DNA of 64,000 nucleotides from Channallabes apus (lineage: Eukaryota; Chordata; Actinopteri; Siluriformes; Clariidae). Position 1 is the stretch's first letter, and each line of letters starts with the position of its first letter. Position numbers and translations under genes: made by a program. A model generated the notes under the pieces. It saw nothing but the letters and a program-made list of their open reading frames with translations. It was not told where the DNA came from and did not search any database. The stretch covers positions 42,909,256 to 42,973,255 of the forward strand of contig CM060108.1 of assembly GCA_030522415.1 (NCBI GenBank), in the 5' to 3' direction. Shown in pieces: positions 56,030 through 64,000 of this stretch.

Positions 56030-56639
56030 CTGATGAGCAAGCTGAGGGTGACAATGGCAATGAAAAACTCCCTGAGATGGCAAAAGGAAGAAATCTTGAG
56101 AGGAACCAGACTCAACAGTAAACCCATCCTCATTTGGGCGATAACAGACAGCAGGGATTTATCTGAGGTCATACTGTGTGTTAGGAAGCTGGAAGTTCAA
56201 TATAACTTTTTCATGTTTTTAAATGAATATGGAGTCCAGTTTTTCAGGTTGACTGTAGGAAATTCGAGTCCTGAACTATCGAGCAACTTCAGTCACAAGT
56301 CCTCAAAGAACAGCTGTTTGCATCGGCCAAGGCCAGGACCGACTTCATGGCAAACTGGAACCATCCCCAGTCAGATGTCCAATCAGAAGCAGGGGACCAG
56401 GACAAGCCACTGATGGCAGTCACTGACGATCAGGTCCTGATGGCAGAGGCGGTCTGGATCACTGGCAGCTCAGGAGCAGCATGTGCAGCTCAACAGAGAG
56501 AAGAGAGAGAGGAAAGAGCAAACGACAAGGAGAGATGACAGTTAGCCGCAAGCAGAGACTCTGACAGGATTAACTATAACAGCAACTAAAGCAGACTTTC
56601 AGGCTTTGTAAGAAAAAACAGCTACTCTTACGTACTTGA

Positions 56640-57045
56640 GTTAGAGCAGCTGTACTTCAAAATAATATTACTCAAGTAGAAGTAAAAAGTAGTCATCCAA
56701 AATATTACTCAAGTAAGAGTAAAAAAAAGTATTCGGTGAAAAGATACTGAAGTACTGAGTAACTGAGTAATCAGTAATGTCTGATTTATTTATTATTTAT
56801 TTTTAGAAATTATGTAAGCAGACAAAATCGGCTGTATCCACTCTGGCAAAAACAAAGATTATCTAAAGTGTAGAATAAACGGTTAGAAAATGTCGAATGT
56901 AGCTGAATGTAGCGGAGTAAGAGTAGCGTTTCTTCTTCACAATTCTAAAGTAAAAGTAAAAAGTATGGTGCGGTGATACTATTCATAGAAGTACATTTTT
57001 TTTAATCAAAAAGTTACTTAAGTAAATGCAATGATGTAAATGTAA
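56640..57045. repeat. hAT-like MITE inside L2
   Basis: It is full of ATTACTCAAGTAGAAGTAAAAAGTA-type motifs, the mirrored composition of fish hAT MITEs. The borders with the L2 are approximate. Confidence 0.6.
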
Positions 57046-57526
57046 GGAGAGGGCTGTTCTTTTAATTTCTACTATATTTTCTAATCTGGGAAGGAGAATA
57101 CTATGATCAATGGTGTCAAAAGCTGCACTGAGGTCGAGTAACTCAAATATAGTGACGCAACCCTGATCAGAGGCCAATAGGAGGTCATTTACTACTTTAA
57201 CAAGTGCTGTCAATGTGCTGTGATGAGGCCTAAATCCTGCTATTCCTATGTACAGTAGATATGAACATAGCTGCTGCGCTACTATCTCTTCCAGAATTTT
57301 CAAAATAAAGGGAAGGTTTAATATTGGCCTGTGATTGGACAGCTGACGGGAGTCGAAGTCAGGCTTCTTAATTAAAGGTTTAATAACTGCAAATTTCAAA
57401 TATTTTGGAACATACCCACTGCTGACAGAAGAATTCATTATTTGTAACTAGGGTTTGGTTACTACTAGTACTATCTGCTTGAGATAATGTGTCAGCATAG
57501 GATCTAATTTCCAGGTTGATGATTTT

Positions 57527-58208
57527 CAGAGGTGGAAAGTAACGAATTACATTTACTCGGTTTACTGTAATTGAGTAGTTTTTTTGTGTATTTCTACTTT
57601 TTAAAGTAGTTTTAAAAATCTGTAATTTTACTTTTACTTAAGTACGTTTTGTTTGAAGTATTGTAATTCGCTACATTTTAAATCATATTCGCTACTGAGT
57701 AAAAAATAAATGAATGAAAATGCTAAAATAATAAAAAATATTATGCTTTTGCGCTCGCGTGTGTGTATCATGTCCTGGTTGCGCGCCGCTCCAGACTCCA
57801 CTCCAGGTTTTCTGACATCGGCATCTACTGTACCTGACCTTCCACACGGTCGCTTCCGCCCTGAGAGTGATGTCATCGACTAGCGCGACCATATATAAAC
57901 CGGAGAGAGACGCGGGAAAGAGGAAAGAGGTTGTGATTTTGGCGTTTTGATATTTGGTTGTGCATTCTGGTTTTGACTTTTTGCCTCCAATTGACTTTGA
58001 TTATTGCTCTGTCCCTTTGGTTTTGTTGGTCTTTGTATATATTTGTAGATAATTTCACTGTTTTTGGTTTAGGGAATCCGGGAAGGTAACTGTATTTTTG
58101 TTTGTGTTTTTTTTTTTTTTTTCAGGTAATCTGGCTACTAAATATAAATACCATTTTGTTTATTATTTTGGCCTGGGTCCATCCTGAATCTGATCCTCCT
58201 CCTCCTGT

Positions 58209-58268
<60 letters not shown>

Positions 58269-58744
58269 TATATACAAACCTCATTATTTCATCAGTTAAT
58301 GATTGGATCTAGTTCTTTCTGCCATATACCACCATTTCCATACAGTGTAAAATAGAACCCTGAACCCTTCTTTTGCTGTATGGCCCTAGACTGGGACGTA
58401 ACACCATATTTAAGTGACCACTTTGATTTTCAAGCACATCAAAGACAACAGCTTTATTATGCAAAGGTGTTCCTTCAGTTAAAAACAACTAGTTTGAGAT
58501 TTATATCTGCTCATCTTTTTTGAACTACACTAGAATGCCTCATCCCACCCTCGCTGTTAAAAAAATAAAAATAAAAAAGTAACTCGCTAACTTTTACTCT
58601 GATTACATTTTTTTAATGAGCTACTTTTTACTTTTACTTGAGTAGATTTTTATAAGAGTAACTTTACTTGTACTTAAGTAAAATTTCACTGAAGTAACAG
58701 TACTTGTACTTGAGTACAAAATTTTATTACTCTTTCCACCTCTG
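57527..58744. mobile_element. hAT non-autonomous element with perfect 8-bp duplication
   Basis: 1218 bp with inverted ends CAGAGGTGGAAAGTAA and (right, reversed) TTTCCACCTCTG. It is flanked by ATGATTTT on both sides (57519-57526 and 58745-58752), the 8-bp target duplication of the hAT superfamily. It is inserted in the L2 coding sequence. No transposase seen; a (TG)n tract lies at 58207-58266. Confidence 0.92.
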
Positions 58745-59043
58745 ATGATTTTGCAGAAGAGATGAGTGAAATTAGTTCATTCTCGTCAAGGAGAGTAAAG
58801 TATTGTACTGATATGGTTAGTTTACCATCTGCATTAAATAAATTGTTTGGTATCAAAGCCTGAATTTTTCACCTAATGTTTACAATTTTGTTATTGAAAA
58901 AGTCCTCACCACTGCATGTTATTGGTGTGTGGATTTCAGTTGTGATTTTATTCCTGGTTAATTTTGCCATGCTACAGTATTAAAGAAAAATCGAAGATTA
59001 TGTTTGTTATTATAAGAGTGGAGAGATATATCGATCTAGCAAC

Positions 59044-59473
59044 TGTGGTGGAAATTCTGAAAATATTATAAAGAAAAGTAAATCATACACTGGGTAAGAG
59101 CAAAGTAACATAGGTTTTATTTTAAACTTCTGCAGAAGGACCAGTCTCATACAGCAAACAATTGCAGCATAGAGAAAGGTGATCTCTTTCTCCAGCTGAC
59201 CTATTTTATACACAAACATCTCTGTTGTAATACATAATCAACACCCCGTACATGAAGTTCCTGCATTCAAACTCATGACTCTTTATCTGCCCCAGACCAG
59301 ATGTCCATACCTTATCATTTATTCAGGGACGACTACAATCAGGTTGTTTCTATTCTGTTCTCGGCCTTGTCTTTCTATGTTCCAGACAGGTTAAAAGCGT
59401 CTATATTCTACGTGACACACTTACTACAAGGATCAGAATTAATACATAATTAAAATATGATTTTTCCATTACA
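59044..59473 (-). repeat. Retroviral LTR
   Basis: Read on minus it begins TGTAATGGAAAA directly after the polypurine tract. It contains GTGTATAAAATAGG (TATA-like) and AAAATAAAACC (poly-A signal) and ends near CCACCACA. About 430 bp. Confidence 0.65.
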
Positions 59474-59731
59474 ATTTCCCCCTTTTGTCATTCTATGACA
59501 ACCTAAATATTTTAATTCTACAATTCAAAACAATACTAATAAGCTATACATTAGGCAAATTTCATCAGATATTGTTTCTCCAACCTGGGTTTTTAAACAT
59601 CATCACTAGCACTCTAATGCACACAGAGGACACTACAGCTGTTTTTATTGGAATAGACCCCTGACACAAAAGCATTTTTGAAAAATTTTGCAACCTACTT
59701 AAATATACATGCTTTATATTTCTCTAAAGAT

Positions 59732-60718
59732 TTACATTATGTCTTCTTCCATATCTTGATCTAAACATTCAAACTGATAGTCACCGGAATTTTGAACTCT
59801 GTCAGAAGTCGGGTCGTCCCAGTCCGTTTTCCGTTTTATGTTGTCAGTCTGTCTTAACATTTGATATTTTACTGTGTTCAGAACTAGTCCCTGTATACAT
59901 CTGCAAATACAGGGTGTTATACAGAGGCCTAACAAGATTATAATCCCAATTGGTAAAACACTATAAACCAGCCAATAACCCCAGCCTCCCTACAATTGCG
60001 TTAACCACGAGATTCAAGACTCTACTTGGGGAGATGGTTGCAAAGCCTTCTTCATGTGGTTTATGATGTTGCTGATATTCTGATGATTGGCAGGTATATA
60101 GAAACAACAAGAGGTGTTTAGAACTTTACACACTCCACCTCTCTCGGCCAGTAAAATATCCAGAGCCATTCTATTTTGAATCGTGATCTCTCTAACCTGC
60201 TTAAGTTCATCATTTACTACCTGCAAGGCATTTACGTTGTAATTTCTTAGTATCAGTAACATGTATGCTAAACCATTTACCTTGTTTAGGGCTACAGCTG
60301 TTCCTCCGCCGAGGAAGAGTGACTAGCCTACATTTGCTCATGGGCTAGTCCACGGGTTTCCTAAAGTGTAACCATGAAATTTAATAGGGACATCTCTTTT
60401 TCTTCTATTCTCTGACATCCGTGGCCCCCATGATTTTTCTGTGTGTACTGACACACTAGGGGTTACATATGCAGGATAACATGAGCCTGTCCAATTGAAA
60501 TACCTAGGTAAGGTCACATATGCGTTTGACCCACACACCCACATTACTGTATTTGTTGACGATAGTTCTATGAACGGACAACTACCATCATTTGGAAAAT
60601 AATTACCATCTATACTACATTTAGGTGACCTACCTTTTGAACGATTGGTTATACGAACGTAAGTGGTGCACTCAGACCATCCTAAATCAGGTTCCCCATT
60701 TTCCCTTTGAACTTGCAC
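59732..60718 (-). pseudogene. Retroviral envelope pseudogene
   Basis: The ancestral protein is the surface/transmembrane glycoprotein of a gamma-type retrovirus. Visible on the minus strand: part of the surface subunit (60718-60338) with several Cys; a furin-type RRKR site at about 60395-60406; a small hydrophobic Gly-rich stretch at about 60275-60300; and the CX6CC disulfide motif of the transmembrane subunit at 60104-60130. A C-terminal piece lies at 59935-59732. Stops lie between the subunits (near 60335 and 60320) and a frameshift precedes the C-terminal piece. The 78-codon frame at 61047-61283 may be the leader, but this is weak. Confidence 0.7.
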
Positions 60719-61283
60719 AAGTTTGTTAAATAGACTTTACCATGGCCATTTCTCTCCGAATTCTCAATAAGTAGGCATGTCAGGGTAACCATAACTATTA
60801 TTATTCCTAAATAATTATTGATTTGGGGTGTTGTTTTCTTATTTGTAACCTAGAGTCCAGTACAGCTAATTCAATGTCTGTAGTGTGAATAATCTCAGTC
60901 ACTAATATTCTCCGTCCTCTAAAACAGTCTTCTATTCTGTCAGTAGTTACAACACTTACTTTTAACTCTAATTACTTTTATGTGTCACCAATGTTACTCA
61001 GTGCTACTGCTAATTTGACACCTTACAATTTAATCACGTGTTGTCCTCAAATGTAGTGTAGGCTACTTATTGTTGCGATGAATTTGAGTGGAGAGTTGTG
61101 GTTCTGCATTGTTTCTGTCACTCTAGTTGGTTCTTCTGACCCATGCACTTTGCGTGCAGGTGAGGGTCTGTCGGGGTTTACAGGAGAGGTTACTAGCACG
61201 CCACTGTTCACCCTTGTTGACCTCTGATTTCTCTTAGGTTCTGAGGTTTCTCTTAGGTTTGTGCGTTTGCTGGCTTTTACCAC

Positions 61284-61631
61284 TGAGTGGCGCTATATAA
61301 CTATAGACTGATGCCTCATTCCTTAGTTCATTCTCTGCCGGATTAATGAGACGCGCTCCTTTAGAACTGCACGTAGTGAAACACTGTATTTAAACGAATT
61401 CATAATCACAGTACTAAAATTACAGTACAAATGTCAAATTCAAATTAAATCAAATCTTATTAGGATCAAATTTAAGCACAATAAATGTTAACACAGTGAG
61501 CCTTTAGAGTTTATCATGTGTAATTAGAAAAGAAATGTGTAGGGTTTTGTGTCATCTTATTTCTTGTGTTCTTTAAATTTATAGTAGATTTATTAACTGA
61601 AATAAATGACCATAAAATTAAAACATTGTCT
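61284..61631 (+). repeat. Dispersed repeat X, copy 2
   Basis: Matches 46199-46580 from GGCGCTATATAACTATAG to ACATTGTC in the same orientation, with small indels (for example, about 20-30 bp present only in copy 1 near 46295 and 46345). It directly follows the retroviral remnant. Confidence 0.75.
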
Positions 61632-62015
61632 ATTGGGGCGAGATTTCATCTGGGGAATATGAAGCACAACATATTTATTTAAATTCCCGAATGTTGCTTG
61701 CAGCAAGTCGCGGCACGGCGCACGCTAAATTGCGCCATCTTGCAGGAAAAAATGTGCATTCTTCATGGCCCCATCTGTATGTCTCAGTAGAGTCTTTCCA
61801 TGGCTAGAGAACAAGAAGCCAGACCACCAATAGGCCACTTGAAACACTCGTTCCCCATCTTGCGGAAACTGTGGCAAGAGTATCCCAAGTTGACCATTCG
61901 CCAGGGAATCCTGTGCACGAAAACCAAAATGAGTCCATACACCCCTGATACTTTTCAAGTTGTTTTTCCTATTGCACTCATCCCCACAGTTCTGGTAGCA
62001 TTGCATGGTAATCCA

Positions 62016-62560
62016 TTTATACCCCTTTTCCACTGCTCTGGTTCCCGTGCCGGTTCCCAATTTTGGAACCAGTGCAGCGCTTTTTTTTTTCCACAGAAAA
62101 AAGTTGGTGCCGGTGCCCTAAAACAAGTACCGGCACCGGCCCCTAAACTCTGCTGGTCTAGTCGTGAGAACCCGTGACGTCACGAGCGGTGGGCGGAGTT
62201 ATAGGGATTGTTTAAAAAAAAATGGCGGCGACCCAAATGTGGAGCACGGACGAAATTAAAGCGCTTTTAGCTATTTGGAGTTCAGCAGAGATTCAGGAGA
62301 AATTAGAAAGTGCTGTAAGAAAAAAAAAGTGCATGAGGAAATACGGGAAGAATTAATAGTCGCGGGATTCACTCGAACAACTGACCAAATTGTCTTGCAC
62401 GTAATCGTTGTCTATGTCGATCTCTTTCAGCGGTTACAACACGTCGAATAAGCTGCTTTTGGATACTGAAATACATTTTCATAGTTTGGAGAATAACCAG
62501 TAAAAACTGACTTCGGCCATGTTCGTTTCTGTTGAGTGGGCGTGGCCTGTGACGTATTAT
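62016..62560 (+). mobile_element. PIF/Harbinger remnant with Myb/SANT-like fragment
   Basis: It begins CCCCTTTTCCACTGCTCTGG, followed by GGTTCC/GGTGCCGGTGCC motifs typical of a fish Harbinger end. An ATG at 62222 opens MAATQMWSTDEIKALLAIW (tri-helix/SANT-like), which shifts frame at the A-run near 62320-62328. A short minus-strand frame (62563-62369) may be the N-terminus of the nuclease. Most of the interior is deleted. Confidence 0.6.
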
Positions 62561-62585
62561 CATGCAGCTCCCGTGCAGCTATCAT

Positions 62586-62930
62586 GCAGCTCTCTTGAAT
62601 CTTGACATGTCCCGTGATATTCACAAGTTTTGTACTGAGTGCTTGCCATGTCAAACACGTGGATGTGCCACGTCACATGAAAGAGCTCCACTACAGCCAA
62701 TCCAGGCAGAGAGGCCATTTCAAACGATTTCCGCGGACATCACTGAGATACTTGTCACTAGGCAACTAGCACCTTGCCTTGCGTTTGTCACATGCTTTCA
62801 AAAATGCAGCTCAGAACTCTGCTACAAATAAACAGCATCAAAAGACTCAGTATGACAAGAAATTGGTGTTTCAGTCTCACCAACCTGGTGACCTTGTTCT
62901 TTTGGATAACATAGCACAAAAGATGCAGAA
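62586..62930 (+). pseudogene. Gypsy-type integrase remnant
   Basis: HKFCTECLPCQTRG (zinc-finger C-x2-C end) is followed by ERAPLQPIQAERPFQTISAD, the start of the integrase core with its first Asp. After a deletion, YDKKLVFQSHQPGDLVLLDN matches the C-terminal domain. The core with the other catalytic acids is missing. Confidence 0.65.
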
Positions 62931-62932
62931 GC

Positions 62933-63905
62933 TTGCTAGGTTTAAATGAAGCTAGTCCTCCTGGATACAGCTACATATACCAGCCTCGGTTAACTGGTAG
63001 AGGAGGAGACGTCGCCGTTATTTACAATGATAATCTGACTATTATACAAAAACACGGACACAAATTGAATTCATTTGAAATTCTTTATAGTAACATAAGC
63101 GTATTTAAGTATATTAAGTCAGCTCAGTCGATCCCGCTAATTATAATTTACAGACCTCCAGGGCCGTATTCTGAATTTCTTAGTGAATTTGCAGATTTCA
63201 TCACAAACCTAGTCATTTCTGTAGACAAAGTGTTAATTGCTGGAGATTTTAACATTCATTTTGAGAATCCAGAAGACCCTCTGAGAACAGCATTTATGTC
63301 CATACTGGACTCCGTAGGTGTAAATCAGTGTGTAGTAGGACCCTCTCATAAAGCAGGTCACACTTTAGATTTAATAATATTTTTCGGATTAAGTATAAAA
63401 AATTTATTCACAATTCCACTGTCTGAAATTATCTCAGATCACTATCTTGTCTCAATTCAAGTATGTCACAGTGATAATGAACGCACAGCACCGCGCTACC
63501 GTATTAAACGTACATTCACATCAACTACCACACAGAGTTTTATCAGTAATCTCCCAGAGTTACCAACTTCGATTAGGCCACCATCTGACCCCACAGAACT
63601 CGATCAGGCGACTGAATATTTAGAGTCGACATTTCGTTGTACCTTAGATAATGTAGCTCCAGCTAAAAGAAAAATTATTAGAGATAAGAAACTCGCTCCC
63701 TGGTATAACGATCACACGCGCACTTTAAAACAGACCGCTCGGAAATTAGAGCGTAAATGGCGTCAAACTAAATTGATAGTATTTCAAATAGCATGGAAAG
63801 AGAGCATCCTGAACTATAGGAAAGCTCTTAGTGTAGATAGATCAATGTATCTCTCCACTCTTATAGAAAATAACAAAAAGAATCCTAGATTTTTATACCA
63901 TACCA
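62933..63905 (+). pseudogene. L2-type LINE endonuclease fragment
   Basis: The open frame carries PGYSYIYQPRLTGRGGDVAV, IYRPPGPYSEFLSEFADF, LIAGDFNIHFENPEDP (catalytic DFN) and ISDHYLVS (SDH motif), followed by the linker toward the RT (APWYNDHTRTLKQTARKLER). It has no stop for about 320 codons but is cut at about 63905, where a different repeat begins. The first in-frame ATG (62933) is not the natural start. Confidence 0.8.
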
Positions 63906-64000
63906 TACTATACCACTTTATTTCTAAAGCACTTTAAAACAACAGCAAAGCTGACCAAAGTGCTGTACAAAAAGTCAACATTTAGGCCATAAATAACATA
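63905..64000 (-). repeat. LINE 3' end-like repeat, runs off the window
   Basis: TTTATTTCTAAAGCACTTTAAAACAACAGC..CAAAGTGCTGTACAAA is the shape of a fish L2/Rex-type 3' terminus read in minus orientation. It directly replaces the L2 sequence at 63905. Confidence 0.5.

Larger units (their letters stand above)
56030..58990 (-). mobile_element. L2-type LINE, broken by two hAT-type insertions
   Basis: The 3' UTR block (56035-56150) matches the L2 copy at 16290-16400. The RT part (57438-57050) reads [60 protein letters not shown] and [17 protein letters not shown]. Upstream sequence continues across the hAT element (58753-58870, YFTLLDENELISLIS). The central RT with the catalytic YADD is missing, replaced by MITE sequence at about 56640-57045. 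Confidence 0.82.
59044..61283 (-). mobile_element. Endogenous retrovirus remnant (3' LTR and env)
   Basis: In minus orientation, env remnants are followed by a purine tract (AAAAGGGGGAAA, about 59475-59486) and then a TG..CA-bounded LTR. Gag, pro, pol and the 5' LTR are absent. Env is broken by stops and a frameshift, so this is a fossil. Confidence 0.75.

Noticed and set aside
59732..60718. Possibility of a captured, functional env gene
   Set aside because: Stops between the subunits and a frameshift before the C-terminus rule out an intact protein as the sequence stands.

Overview
This is a stretch of teleost fish nuclear genome. It has one large vertebrate multi-exon gene with GT..AG introns, fish-type Tc1, Harbinger, hAT, L2 and DIRS elements, many copies of tRNA-derived fish SINEs, and abundant microsatellites. 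A catfish or other otophysan is my guess from the repeat mix; the sequence does not prove it.

The only host protein-coding gene I can support is a complete desmoglein (dsg2-like desmosomal cadherin) on the + strand. It has 14 coding exons between 19379 and 51531. The exons join in consistent phase to 3306 nt, which is 1101 codons plus a stop. The predicted product has a signal peptide, a short propeptide with a furin site, four cadherin repeats plus a membrane-proximal extracellular anchor, one membrane segment, a catenin-binding tail segment, and two tandem 51-residue repeats in the tail. Intron 7 is about 10.4 kb and holds a nearly intact LINE, pieces of a Harbinger element and a DIRS retrotransposon.

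Layout. 1-19 kb is upstream intergenic DNA packed with transposons: a Tc1 element (2830-4016); a LINE 5' fragment (5230-6000); a P-element-like THAP transposon split by a second Tc1 (9239-11797); and a large bipartite PIF/Harbinger element (about 12.66-18.8 kb), itself interrupted by a pogo-like element and by an L2 LINE. 19.4-51.5 kb is the desmoglein gene, with SINEs, microsatellites, a solo LTR and MITEs in its introns. 51.5-64 kb is downstream DNA: a pogo-like MITE, a Tc1 end, an L2 LINE split by a hAT element with a perfect 8-bp target duplication, a broken endogenous retrovirus (LTR plus env), a Harbinger remnant, a gypsy-type integrase remnant, and the 5' half of another L2.

The layered insertions give a relative chronology: Harbinger, then L2 and pogo; P-like element, then Tc1; Harbinger, then DIRS; L2, then hAT. 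The most unusual structures are the DIRS element, whose tyrosine-recombinase segment is present three times, and the THAP/P-like transposon. I found no convincing non-coding RNA gene and no CRISPR array.
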